Part shown: one piece after another, positions 16,736 through 26,208 of the stretch
How the letters are laid out: every line of letters starts with the position of its first letter
Numbering within the stretch: position 1 is the stretch's first letter
Source of the DNA: a candidate division KSB1 bacterium
GTDB taxonomy: Bacteria; Zhuqueibacterota; Zhuqueibacteria; Zhuqueibacterales; Zhuqueibacteraceae
Reading direction: 5' to 3'
Length of the DNA: 64,000 bases
Assembly: GCA_034506255.1 (NCBI GenBank)
Contig: JAPDPX010000004.1
Span: forward strand, 248,001-312,000
The notes under the pieces: model-generated
Databases searched by the model: none
Seen by the model: the letters and a program-made list of their open reading frames with translations, nothing else
What the model was told of the DNA's origin: nothing
Translations under genes and position numbers: made by a program

Positions 16736-18052
16736 TCATTGCAACGGCACGCTGCCGCCGGTGGCGAGCTGCAATTCACTGTGCGCCAGATGGTATTGCA
16801 CCAGCGTGCGCTGAAGCTGCAGCTCGGCGGCGCGCAGATCGTTTTCGGCCACGATGACATCGTTGGTGGTGGCCACGCCCTCGCGCTGGTGCACCGTGAC
16901 AATGCGATAGCGTTCCTGCTGCTGCGCCACCAGGTGCTCGGCCAGCGCGATCTGGCGGGCGGCAAGCTGCAGGTTTTCGTAGCCGCGTTCGACTTCATGG
17001 CTGATGCTGGCTGTGAGCTCGCGCTCCTGCAGACTCAGTCGCGTGCGTTCGGCTTCCGCCTGCTGCACGCGGCGGTGATCCTGCCGGCCGCGCCACAAAT
17101 TCCACTGCAGATTCACCCCCACCACGCCATATCGCATCCACTCATTGGCGACTTGATTGAGACCGGGCTTGGCATAGTGATAACTCGCCTCGGCGCTCAG
17201 CATGGGATAATAGGCGGCGGCAGCCAGCCGGCGAGTGAGCTCGGCGGCCCGCTGGCCGTTGCGCACGCTGGCCAGCTCCGGCCGGCGTTGCAGCGCGAGT
17301 TGGATGAGCTGCGCCACAGGCGGAGGGCTGGCGGCCGGCCGTGCCAGCGGCGCCTCCGCGATCGGCCGCACCACCGGGAGATCGAGCAGGCGCGCCATCT
17401 GCAAATCCAGCAACCGTTGATCGCGGCGGTTCTGATCCTGCTCGATGTTGAGTTGCAGTATTTGATTGTGAACCTGCAGCGTGTCGAAGGCCATCACCTG
17501 CGCGGCATGATACAGGCTGCGCATCTGTTCGAGTTGCACCCGCAGCCGGCGTTCACTCGCCGCCTGGATCTGCGCCTGGCGTTTGAGCGCCTGGGCTTGA
17601 TAAAAAACCTGCTGCACCAGAAAGGTGGTTTGCTGCCGCAACAGCTCGCGGCGCAGCGCTTCGGACTGCATGGAGTTTTGCGCCAGTGCCACCTGGGTGC
17701 GCAGGCGGCCGCCGCTGAACAGTGGCTGGCGCAGGGCGAGAGCGAGATCGCTGCGGTCATGGCCGCCCAGCTCGATCTGAATCAAACGGCCGCCGGTAAG
17801 GCTGCGCGGCAGTTCGAATTTCGCCAGTTCATCGGTGTAGGAGGCCGTGGCGATGACATCGAGGCTGGGCAGGAGCTGGCCCCGGCGCAGGTCAACCTCC
17901 AGGCGGGCACTCGTCTCGCGCTGCTCCTGTTGTTTGAGTTGCAGATTGTTCGCGAGGGCAAGTTCGAGGGCTTCCTCCAGCGCCAGCGGCGTTTGCGCCG
18001 CCAGACCGCCCCCCAGCAGAAAAACGACCAGCGCACTCTGGGATATTTTCAT
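16736..18052 (-). CDS. TolC-family outer-membrane efflux protein
   Basis: 438 aa with a signal peptide (MKISQSALVVFLLGGGLAAQ). LALEEALELALANNLQLK is the classical opening of outer-membrane efflux proteins. Two long coiled-coil stretches repeat, each ending in a barrel-like segment (YTDELAKF and ASYHYAKPGLN). It is the first gene of the export operon and would form the outer-membrane/periplasmic tunnel for the HlyD-ABC complex. The substrate is unknown. Confidence 0.92.
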   Translation of the reverse strand: MKISQSALVVFLLGGGLAAQTPLALEEALELALANNLQLKQQEQRETSARLEVDLRRGQLLPSLDVIATASYTDELAKFELPRSLTGGRLIQIELGGHDRSDLALALRQPLFSGGRLRTQVALAQNSMQSEALRRELLRQQTTFLVQQVFYQAQALKRQAQIQAASERRLRVQLEQMRSLYHAAQVMAFDTLQVHNQILQLNIEQDQNRRDQRLLDLQMARLLDLPVVRPIAEAPLARPAASPPPVAQLIQLALQRRPELASVRNGQRAAELTRRLAAAAYYPMLSAEASYHYAKPGLNQVANEWMRYGVVGVNLQWNLWRGRQDHRRVQQAEAERTRLSLQERELTASISHEVERGYENLQLAARQIALAEHLVAQQQERYRIVTVHQREGVATTNDVIVAENDLRAAELQLQRTLVQYHLAHSELQLATGGSVPLQ

Positions 18053-19238
18053 TCCTCCTCACCTGGCAAATCGTCGATTCCCGGCGCGTTTACGGATGAA
18101 ACCATGCGCCCGGCATTGTCAACCGTGTGGCTCGAGTTGTTCGCTTGCGCGGTGGGTGAACCGAAGCAACATTTTCCCCGCCCGCAGATTGCACACCGCA
18201 TCCCATTTTTTTATGTGCAAAAGATGCTCGACCCCAGCAGGGCCCGGGGTAAAATTTCGCCCGCCGCAAGCATCGTTGGAATTGTGAGGCAACGGCCAAG
18301 TCGTTGCGGGAACAGTTTTGCAGGCGTTCGCGATTTCGCGATGGTCACTAAATACAAAAGCACGCGTGTGGAGTCAAGCACTTTCTTGTTGCAGCAGGAA
18401 TGCCCGGGTTGCGTGTGGAACATGGTGCCGACCTCTTGTCCCATGCTGCCAACCCTTCGGAAAAGCAAGTCAATGGCGCGCAAAACAATTCAAAAGCAAT
18501 CACGGAAAAATGAATGGCAAAAATACGCAGGCGGGTTTTCCTCAAAAACACTCTTGGCCCGTGCATTTTGCACCCGGATCGATCCGCGCCGCGAGCAATG
18601 CCGATTTGCTCGCGACGCCCAGCCCCACAGGGCGTGGGGCATAAAAAATGCAGGCAAACGTGCGGTCAACGCCGGCAGGAGTAACTTGTTGGCTTCTCAT
18701 CAAGGAACTGCGCCAGATCATGAGAGATTGCCATGCCCGCATGGGCACTCATCAGAATGAAAATGAGCTATTCGTAATAGTGCTTTCAGGCACCGACCCT
18801 AAAGGGTCCACTACAAAAGTGGTAAATTCGACAGGCCACTCCCGACGGAGTTTGCCTTTTGAAGGGAGGGGCGCAGCTGCAGACACTTCGCTCCGCTGGA
18901 GCTGTTTTCCGGTGCCGCCATGAAATAAGAGGGAGGACAACCGGCAGTTCCGCTCGGCATGCCCTGTTCATGGCACGACCGAGATTCAAGCATCGATGTC
19001 AAGATCAAACCCCAAGATCCGCGCACGAAAACGAAGTCCCGCGAAAAACCCATTTTCGTGGGAGTGCATTTGCTTGGGAGAAAATACGAGCTGGCTTTGG
19101 CAGCAAACGGAAAAATTCCGCCCCGAAAAAGAAGCCCCGCCGAAAAGGCATGTGGGTGGGAGTGTATTTTCGTGAGGGATTGCCTGCAGCACCGGCGTGT
19201 TCACGTTGAGGTGCGCGCCGAATCGCAGGGGGGATGGC
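18053..19238. other. Long repeat-bearing intergenic region
   Basis: No supported gene in about 1.2 kb. Recognisable pieces are GCTTTCAGGCACCGACCC with a following AAAGGGTC hairpin at 18782-18809, a CCACTCCCGACGGAGTTT repeat at 18836-18853, and a hairpin-rich stretch at about 19020-19170 with recurring (T/C)GTGGGAGTG units. Related units occur at 20738, 42735, 48246-48291, 48480 and 48814-48980, so this is a family of short dispersed intergenic repeats. Confidence 0.55.
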
Positions 19239-19267
19239 TTGCTTTTCGCTTTTTTGCTGTGTACTCT
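19239..19267 (+). promoter_or_regulatory. Predicted sigma-70-type promoter of dehydrogenase gene
   Basis: TTGCTT at 19239-19244 and TACTCT at 19262-19267 are spaced by 17 bases, 58 bases ahead of the ATG at 19326. Motif evidence only. Confidence 0.4.
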
Positions 19268-19325
19268 AAACGGCACAGGCGATGTCATTTCAGCAACGTT
19301 ACTCACGATTAGGAAGGGATGAGTC

Positions 19326-20321
19326 ATGGCGATTCGTGTGGTGCAGTTCGGCCTCGGCCCCATCGGCCAGGCATGTGTGAAGGTGTTGCTGCAGAAAGCA
19401 GGAGTGGAAGTGGCGGGCGCAATCGATATCGACCCGGCCAAAGTGGGGCGTGATCTCGGCGAGGTGTGCGGCCTGCGCCGGACCACCGGTCTGGTGGTGC
19501 GTGGTGACGCCGCCGCGGCTCTGGCAGAGTGGCGGCCGCAAGTGGTGGTGCACACCACCAGTTCCTTTCTCAATCGGATCGACGAGCAGCTTGCGACCAT
19601 CGTGCGTGCCGGCAGCCACGTCGTCTCCTCGAGCGAGGAATTGTTTTATCCCTACGAGCGCGATCCGGAATTCTGCCGGCGCCTCGATGCCTTGGCGCAA
19701 CAGCACGGTGTGGCGGTGGTGGCCACCGGCGTGAATCCGGGTTTTGCGATGGACATTCTGCCGCTCACCCTGACCGGCGTGTGCACCGCGGTGCGGGCCA
19801 TCCGCATCACGCGGGTGGCGGATGCCAGCAAACGCCGCCTGCCCTTCCAACAGAAAATCGGCGCCGGCCTGACCCCGGCACAATTCCGCGCCAAAGTGCG
19901 CGCCGGCGGCTTTGGCCACATTGGCCTGCGCGAATCCGCGCTCACCATTCTCCGGCGCCTGGGCTGGCAGGCTGACCAGTTCATTGAATCGCTCAAGCCC
20001 GTGCGCGCGACACGGCGCATCACCACACCTTACCTGACCGTGGCGAAAGGCCAGGTCACCGGCATTCATCAAATGCTCAAATGCCGGCAGGCAGGCAAAG
20101 ACCTGCTGGTGTTCGATTGGAAAATGTACGTCGGTGCACCGGAGAGTTTTGACCGGGTGGAGATCAAAGGCGAGCCGCCGCTCACCATGAATATTGCGGG
20201 CGGCATCTTCGGCGACACCGGCACGATCGGGGCGCTGGTCAACACCATCCCCAAAGTCCTGCAGGCGGCGCCCGGCTTGCGCACGACGGTCGAATTGCCG
20301 GTGCCGCATGCGTTTTTGTGA
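19326..20321 (+). CDS. Dihydrodipicolinate-reductase-like dehydrogenase (2,4-diaminopentanoate dehydrogenase type)
   Basis: 331 aa. The N-terminal Rossmann domain (IRVVQFGLGPIGQACVKVLL) has a GxGxxG-type loop and a glycine-rich turn, followed by VAGAIDIDPAKVGRDLGEV, VVVHTTSSFL and VVATGVNPGFAMDILPLTL. This combination is characteristic of the DapB-fold dehydrogenases annotated as 2,4-diaminopentanoate dehydrogenase, an enzyme of anaerobic ornithine fermentation, rather than true DapB, which is shorter (about 270 aa). None of the other ornithine-fermentation genes (ortAB, oraSE) is in the window, so the true substrate may be a different amino acid. An AGGAAGGGA ribosome-binding site precedes the ATG. 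Confidence 0.78.
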   Translation: MAIRVVQFGLGPIGQACVKVLLQKAGVEVAGAIDIDPAKVGRDLGEVCGLRRTTGLVVRGDAAAALAEWRPQVVVHTTSSFLNRIDEQLATIVRAGSHVVSSSEELFYPYERDPEFCRRLDALAQQHGVAVVATGVNPGFAMDILPLTLTGVCTAVRAIRITRVADASKRRLPFQQKIGAGLTPAQFRAKVRAGGFGHIGLRESALTILRRLGWQADQFIESLKPVRATRRITTPYLTVAKGQVTGIHQMLKCRQAGKDLLVFDWKMYVGAPESFDRVEIKGEPPLTMNIAGGIFGDTGTIGALVNTIPKVLQAAPGLRTTVELPVPHAFL

Positions 20322-21356
20322 AGCTGCAGACCTGTCACGCCTCCCGACAGCAAAACGGACCGTCCGGTTTGCACCCGGTGTGAGTTTGATCCGCGCCGCC
20401 GGCGGGCTCACCACAAATCTGCCGGGCGGGAGAGACAGCAGCAGGCCGCTGCCATGCGTGTGATGTTCCAAAGGACGATCATGACCGCGAAGCTTTTCGG
20501 AACACAGATTTTCGCCGACGAATGCAGATGCAAAACCGCGGCGGTCATCAGCGTTCATCTGCGTCCAAAAATGTCACGAAAACTGCAATCATGGCACGGC
20601 CAAGCCATGGCAGAGCAAACAGGGAATTGGAAAAAATCCCGACCGCGAAGTTTTTTGAACCGCCAAGCCGCCAAGGAGACAAAGCAATGCCCGGCTGGCT
20701 CGTGGTTCAAATTTAGTGCGAAAATACTTTTGTGGTAGACCCTTCCGGGTCGGTGCCTGAAGGCATTACTACAAAAGCTCATTTCCATTCTGATGGGGGT
20801 CGCGCGTGGCACGTCAAATTACCCTCCCCAGGGCGGTTGGAGGTCGCAATCAAATCGGCATTCCTCGGGGGAAGGAAGCAATCCGGGCGAAAAATTCAGG
20901 TGGTGATTTTGTCAAAACTGCCACGTGTTTTTGCAGTGTGGGGGGATTGTTTTGCCGGAAAAGTCAATGGCATCGCACCCCAGGTCTGCCGCGAGGCGGC
21001 TTGCGCGCCGCCGCACGGCCCTGCGACATCACCAGATGCCGGAAATTTAGCTTGCATTTTTTTGCGGGCACCCTATATTGCATGCATCTTTGCATGCCAC
21101 GCCAGGCAGGGCGCATTCACGGTGATTTTGGGGCAGGTGTGAAATGGCCAACTCATTCGCAAGCGCGTTTCCCCGGCTGAGCACTGAGGAGCCTGTATTT
21201 CATCTGACGAAATGAAAGCGGAGGGCCATTGTCCTGCGCAAGCGGGATCACCCCGGTGAGTGACGCCGGCGCACTCCGTCTCGACAAGCTTGCATTCGCC
21301 GTTGGCGAAGTGGTGTTTGCGCTGAAGATTTCCGGCTGAAGGAGAAGGAGGACGCT
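20322..21356. other. Long repeat-bearing intergenic region
   Basis: No supported gene in 1 kb. The segment at about 20488-20575 is an inverted relative of 43893-43965: both carry TTCGTCGGCGA and AACGCTGAT blocks in the same relative order on opposite strands. GACCCTTCCGGGTC with the adjoining GGTGCCTGAAGGCA at 20738-20765 belongs to the dispersed hairpin family also seen at 18782, 42735 and 48814. GGAGAAGGAGGACGCT just before 21357 is the ribosome-binding site of the next gene. Confidence 0.55.
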
Positions 21357-24300
21357 ATGTCTGTCAAGCGTGGGTTGCAACGTGCCATATTTCCTGCCGC
21401 GGCGTTGCTGCTGTGGCCGGCCTCATTCCAGCCAGTCGTTGCCACCCCCCTCGTGAATGCCGGGTCATCCCTCCGGCAGCAGTTGGTTCGCATCTCACCC
21501 AACCCCATCATTCGTGAAGCGGCAGCCGGCCACCCGGTGTATTACGTGTTGACCATCGCCAACCTGGGTGAAACCGCCGACCGCTATCGTCTCGCCACCG
21601 CCGGTCATCTCTGGCCGGTGACAATTCTCACTGCGGATACGGCACGCAAGATCACGGAAACCGGCGAGCTGGCCGCGGGCGGGCAATTCAATTTCGTCAT
21701 CCAGCTCGATGTCCCCAGCACCGCCGCCCGCGGCGTGCGTGACACGCTGTGGGTCGGCGTCACCTCACTCACCGATCCCGGCATCCGCGATTCCAGCTTC
21801 GTTGCCACCACCTCGCTGGGGGCCGCCGCCACTCTGCCGTTCATCGAAACGTTTGCCACCACCGCTTTGAGCCCGGTGCGCTGGCTGGACAACTTCGGGC
21901 CGGCGGTGATCAACAATCGCGCGCAAAACGAGCCGAGCCCGGCGTTTTCCCTGAATTTCGACGGCAGTGCCACCGGCGGTGATCTGGTGCAATCGCAGCC
22001 GATCAATCTCGCCGGCAAGCGCGACGTGGTTTTCCAGTTTGCCTATCAGCGCGGCGGCGAGGGCAGCAATTCGCCGGAAACCGGCGATGATTTTTTCGTG
22101 GATTACTACAACCGCGATGGGGAATGGCTCAATCTCATCACCCTGCCGGGGGCGGGACCCCGCCAAACCGTGTTTGAACCCGTCTCGGTTATTCTGCCGC
22201 ATGATGCCTATCACAGCAGTCTGCGCCTGCGCTTCCGCAATATTGCCACGCCCGGGCCGTTCGATGACTGGTTCATCGATGACATTCGCCTGCTCGATTT
22301 GCCGCCGGCGCGGCTGCCCTTCGCCGACAGTTTCACGGAACGCACTCTCGCGGCCACGCTTTGGCCGGAAAACAACGGCGCGCTGGTGAATGATCTGGCG
22401 CTCAACCCGCCCAGCCCGCCATATGCGCTGAATCTGCCCGGTGGCAGCAGCGTGCAGAGCGTGCCGCTCGATCTCTCCGTCGAAAACGCCGTTTCACTGC
22501 GCTATTACTTCGAGCAAACCGGTGCCGGCGAAGAGCCGGATGCCGGCGACGATCTGGTGATCGAGTTTCGCGATGCCGCCAACAATTGGCAGGAATTGGT
22601 GCGCCATCCCGGAGAAGATGGCGGCCTGCCGGTGTTCACCCGCAAGGAAATCGTGCTGCCGCCGGCGGCTTATCACCGCAATTTTCGCCTGCGCTTCCGC
22701 AACACCGGCGCGCAGGATCGCGACGACTGGTTTGTCGATGACGTGCGCCTGGATGTGTTCGCGCCCTCGGATATCGCGGTGACGCCTGCCAGCATCACGG
22801 TCAAACTCTTCGAGAATGACCACACCACCCGCCTGCTCAGGATCGATAACACCGGTGTCGGCGATTTGTTCTACAGCCTGCGCATCGTGCCGCCAGATTT
22901 TGGCACGGCGCGGCGCCCCCCTGCGAACCAGCCTTTTTGGCGCTATCCCCGGTCACACTACACCGCCCCGGGCAAGCACGAGATTGACGGACGGCGCGGC
23001 CATCCCGTGGTGGCCGGGCGCGGGGGCCCGGACAATTTCGGCTACACCTGGCGCGACAGTAATGATCCGGCCGGCCCGACCTTCAACTGGCAGGACATTG
23101 CCGCGACCGGCACCCGCATCCCCGATGCCGGCGATGATGACAACCTCGGTCCGTTTGTCATCGGCTTTGCGTTTCCATTTTATGATTCCGTCTACACCAC
23201 TTTTCGTTTCTGCACCAACGGTTTCATTTCCTTCAGCAGCACCTCCAGCGCCTTCAGCAACAACCCGGTTCCCAGCCTGGGTGTGCCGGATTTGGTGGCG
23301 CCCTTTTGGGACGATCTCGAGGTGCGGTCCGGCGCCGCCTACTATCATGCCGACGGCAACAAGCTGATCGTGCAGTGGCAAAACGTCCGGCGCGCGAGCG
23401 GCGAGGGCCCGTATACTTTTCAACTGGTGCTCACGCCCGAGGGCAACATCCTCTTTCAATATTTGTCGCTCGCCGGACCGGCAAATTTCTGTACGGTCGG
23501 CATCCAAAACCGCCAAACCAGTGACGGCCTGGAGGTGGCGTTCAACACGAATTATGTGAAAGACAGTCTGGCGGTGTTGATCAGCCGGCCGGCGAGCTGG
23601 TTGGCGTTCACCCCGCGTTTGGGCATTTTGGGCAGCGGCCGGCAGCAGGAGGTGGCACTGGAATTTCGCGCCGCCGGGCTGTCACCCGCGCTGACCTATC
23701 AGGCGGAATTGCGGGTGGAAAGCAATGATCTCGATGAGCCCAGCGTGCCGGTGCACCTCACCCTGGAAGTCCTGGCGTTGAGTGATACCACCCGCCACTT
23801 CCCCGATCCTGAAACCACGGCGGTGAGGTATCCCATGGTGATTGAACGGGCCACCATTGCCGGTGTCGATCTGGCGGCCGGCGATGAAATTGGCGTTTTC
23901 ACGCCCGGCGGCAAATTGGCGGGCAGCGTGGTATGGCCGGCCCGGCCACCCGTCCGCCTGGTGGCTTACGGAGATGATCCCGCCACCACTGCGGTGGAAG
24001 GCTTTAAACGCGGGGAGACCATTTACTTCCGGATTTGGGACAGCAGCCGCGGCGAGCGCGACTACCCTGCCACCGCCACCTACACACGCGGCGACGGCTC
24101 CTTTGGCACGGCGGACTCCGCGCACATCGCCCTGCTCGCGGCACAAATCACTTTCACGCGGCGGCAAAATCTCACCGCAGGCTGGAGCTGGATTTCCCTC
24201 AACGTTGCGCCGGCCAATCCCGCGGTCGAGGCGGCTTTTCACAACACCAAACACCTGCGTATCCTGAAGGATTTGCAGGGTCATGTGTTCATTCCCAATC

Positions 24301-25352
24301 TGGTCAACACTCTCGGCAATATCAGCCCGCTGGCCGGTTATGCTGCTTATCTCGACGCCCCCGACAGCCTGAGCGTGGTGGGTGAAGAAGTGGCGCCCTT
24401 CACACCGATTCCGCTGGCGCAGGGATACAACTTCGTGGGTTATCTGCCCGCCGGGGCGCTTCCCGCGGTTGCCGCCTTTGCCTCGCTGCTCGACAATCTG
24501 GTGATTGCCAAGGACGATCAGGGCGGCTTTCTGATTCCCGCACTCGGTTTGATCAATACCATGGGAAATCTGCGGCCGGGGCGCGGCTACAAGCTCTATT
24601 TGAGCCGGCCGGACACGTTGATCTATCCGCTCGGTGCCGGCAGCGCGCTTGCGAAGATTCACGATCAGCCGGCTGGACCGAATGAAGTGCCCGTGCATTT
24701 CAGCGGGGTGGCGCGCGGTAGCGAAAGCTACATCGTGGTGATCACCGCCGCCCGCGTGGCGGAAAGTGCATTGCAGCCCGGTGACGAGATCGGTATTTTC
24801 ACCCCCGCCGGCGAGCTGGTGGGTGCCGGGGTGTGGCCGGCCGGCGGTATGCTCGGCATTGCTGCCTGGCGCAGCGAGAGTCTGGCGGAAAACGAGGGCG
24901 CGGGTGGTTACGTGGCAGACACGCCAATGCAATTCCGCATCTGGCGCAAGGCGGAGAATTTGGAATTGCAAGCCACGCCGCGTTTTCAACGCAGCAACGG
25001 CACTTTCGAGCACGAGGCCTATGCGCTGGTGGAGCTGGAGGGCAGCCTGTTGCCGGCCGCTTTCAGCCTCGATCAGAGCCATCCCAACCCCTTTCCGCTG
25101 TTGCAGGCGGCGACGCCGGCACAAACGACCATTCGCTATGCCCTGCCGCAAGCCGGCATGGTGACGATTCGTGTGTACAACCTGCTCGGCCAGGTGGTGC
25201 GCACCCTGCGCCAGGAGCCGCAAAAAGCGGGGTATCATTCCCTGCAATGGGACGGCCGCGATGATCATGGCCGACTGGTCGCGCGAGGTGTTTATCTCTA
25301 TCGCATGCAGGCCGGCGCTTTTCGCGCGGTCAGAAAATTGCTGGTGATGTGA
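21357..25352 (+). CDS. Very large secreted multidomain protein with C-terminal FlgD/Por-type sorting domain
   Basis: 1331 aa with an N-terminal signal sequence (AAALLLWPASFQPVVA). The order is: an Ig-like segment (residues about 45-150, ISPNPIIREAAAGHPVYYV); two homologous jelly-roll/MAM-like repeats (about 158-315 and 317-468), each ending in DDWFxDDxRLxxF/L-type text; and a beta-rich region with WRDSNDPAGPTFNWQDI and FGFAFPFYD-like motifs. After these come paired repeats with GDEIGVFTPGGKLAGSVVW and GDEIGIFTPAGELVGAGVW, and between them a duplicated unit ending GNISPLAGYAAYL and GNLRPGRGYKLYL. The last 90 residues (QSHPNPFPLLQ... VRKLLVM) are the FlgD-like sorting module. It is probably exported by a type 9-like route to the surface. 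The binding target is unknown. Confidence 0.85.
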   Translation: MSVKRGLQRAIFPAAALLLWPASFQPVVATPLVNAGSSLRQQLVRISPNPIIREAAAGHPVYYVLTIANLGETADRYRLATAGHLWPVTILTADTARKITETGELAAGGQFNFVIQLDVPSTAARGVRDTLWVGVTSLTDPGIRDSSFVATTSLGAAATLPFIETFATTALSPVRWLDNFGPAVINNRAQNEPSPAFSLNFDGSATGGDLVQSQPINLAGKRDVVFQFAYQRGGEGSNSPETGDDFFVDYYNRDGEWLNLITLPGAGPRQTVFEPVSVILPHDAYHSSLRLRFRNIATPGPFDDWFIDDIRLLDLPPARLPFADSFTERTLAATLWPENNGALVNDLALNPPSPPYALNLPGGSSVQSVPLDLSVENAVSLRYYFEQTGAGEEPDAGDDLVIEFRDAANNWQELVRHPGEDGGLPVFTRKEIVLPPAAYHRNFRLRFRNTGAQDRDDWFVDDVRLDVFAPSDIAVTPASITVKLFENDHTTRLLRIDNTGVGDLFYSLRIVPPDFGTARRPPANQPFWRYPRSHYTAPGKHEIDGRRGHPVVAGRGGPDNFGYTWRDSNDPAGPTFNWQDIAATGTRIPDAGDDDNLGPFVIGFAFPFYDSVYTTFRFCTNGFISFSSTSSAFSNNPVPSLGVPDLVAPFWDDLEVRSGAAYYHADGNKLIVQWQNVRRASGEGPYTFQLVLTPEGNILFQYLSLAGPANFCTVGIQNRQTSDGLEVAFNTNYVKDSLAVLISRPASWLAFTPRLGILGSGRQQEVALEFRAAGLSPALTYQAELRVESNDLDEPSVPVHLTLEVLALSDTTRHFPDPETTAVRYPMVIERATIAGVDLAAGDEIGVFTPGGKLAGSVVWPARPPVRLVAYGDDPATTAVEGFKRGETIYFRIWDSSRGERDYPATATYTRGDGSFGTADSAHIALLAAQITFTRRQNLTAGWSWISLNVAPANPAVEAAFHNTKHLRILKDLQGHVFIPNLVNTLGNISPLAGYAAYLDAPDSLSVVGEEVAPFTPIPLAQGYNFVGYLPAGALPAVAAFASLLDNLVIAKDDQGGFLIPALGLINTMGNLRPGRGYKLYLSRPDTLIYPLGAGSALAKIHDQPAGPNEVPVHFSGVARGSESYIVVITAARVAESALQPGDEIGIFTPAGELVGAGVWPAGGMLGIAAWRSESLAENEGAGGYVADTPMQFRIWRKAENLELQATPRFQRSNGTFEHEAYALVELEGSLLPAAFSLDQSHPNPFPLLQAATPAQTTIRYALPQAGMVTIRVYNLLGQVVRTLRQEPQKAGYHSLQWDGRDDHGRLVARGVYLYRMQAGAFRAVRKLLVM

Positions 25353-25444
25353 TTTGGCCGGGACCTCGAATTTGGTGAACGGTATCGCAAGCCAAGGCCG
25401 CAGCCCGTTTTTCCCGGACCTGCCAGTTCCGGTTGAATTTTTCA
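25353..25444. other. Spacer between secreted-protein gene and MITE
   Basis: 92 bases without a gene. It does not obviously encode the missing N-terminus of the ATPase fragment that lies on the other side of the MITE. Confidence 0.4.
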
Positions 25445-25720
25445 TTAGTAATACAACGTTAAGCTGGCACCTCCACCCCGCCAATGCCATTCTGTAAGAA
25501 TCTTCTTGCGTGCTTGGGATAATGTCAGAATAAGCATCAATCCCGGTACTCGGGAAGATTACCACGAAAATGCCGTCGCGCAGGCTTCCAGCCTGCTGCA
25601 GACAAGAGGTCTGCGCTACATTTTCATTCCGATGGGTGTCCATACGGGCAGGGCAAATTCCTCCGCAATGACAGTTTGGGGTTGCGGAGCGGATTTTACA
25701 ACTTAACGTTGTAGTATTAG
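25445..25720 (+). mobile_element. 276-bp MITE, copy 1
   Basis: The ends are imperfect inverted repeats of about 19 bp with core CAACGTTAAG at the left (25454-25463) and CTTAACGTTG at the right (25702-25711), flanked by TA. The interior carries a double hairpin (25578-25619) and no gene. Copy 2 at 60613-60888 is the same sequence in reverse orientation, differing at only a small fraction of positions by eye, so transposition is recent. The TA at the outer ends would suit a transposase with TA target preference. Confidence 0.85.
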
Positions 25721-26208
25721 GCGTGCCGCGCAGTTGGACGACATCTCCAGGCGGGGCGTCGGCCGGCAAACCGATTTTACTTTTTAGAGGGGGAATATGG
25801 TCTTGGCAAGACTTCCGTTGCCCGCTTCACGCAGTGGCTGGCAGAACGCAACAACGGCCTGCTGGACATTTATGCCACGTTGGAACGTGCCACGAGCATG
25901 AATGACGTCGGTGTGGCGATTCTGGAAGCCACGCTGCACCCGGGAGTTTACAATCCCAAACTGGGCGAGAAAATCCGCGAGTGACTGGCCGGTTTTGTCG
26001 GCGAACAGACGCTGTTCGGCGTGATCATCCACGCCGACAAACTCAAAAAGATGCGCCCGACCTCAGCCGTAGTTCCCTGCCCTTTCTCAAACAGACACGG
26101 GAGCCTGTGCGCGATGAAGGCGCGCGCGGAGAGTATGTCTTCAAGGTGCGCAGGATGAGTTTGTCCATTGGCATGCGCAGCCGCAAGCAAATGAATGCCA
26201 AAACGTGA
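25721..26208 (+). pseudogene. P-loop ATPase gene remnant, truncated by MITE and frameshifted
   Basis: From 25721 one frame reads through FYFLEGEYGLGKTSVARFTQ, a Walker A motif with its preceding strand, then LLDIYATLERATSMNDVGVA, to a stop at 25982-25984. The frame continues past that stop with VIIHADKLKKM and then shifts; a second frame, ending NAKT, runs to a stop at 26206-26208. The MITE right end supplies an in-frame stop at 25718-25720, so the 5' part of the gene is missing at exactly the insertion point. The Walker A context resembles P-loop proteins of the DUF2791/BREX-associated type, but this is weak. The final TGA overlaps the yjbQ start, so the ancestral gene was probably operonic with it. 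Confidence 0.65.

Noticed and set aside
13000-18760. Long plus-strand open frames (345, 569 and 684 codons) opposite the export operon
   Set aside because: They are antisense to well-supported minus-strand genes, are rich in Arg/His/Gln/Ala low-complexity text and have no family motifs; they result from high G+C codon usage.
25506-25706. 66-codon ORF inside the MITE, repeated at 60627-60827
   Set aside because: The same protein occurs in both copies because the DNA is duplicated. It lacks a start context and crosses the hairpins, so it is not a gene.
23682-25769. 695-codon minus-strand open frame
   Set aside because: Antisense to the 1331-aa secreted protein gene and running into the MITE; no motif or ribosome-binding site.
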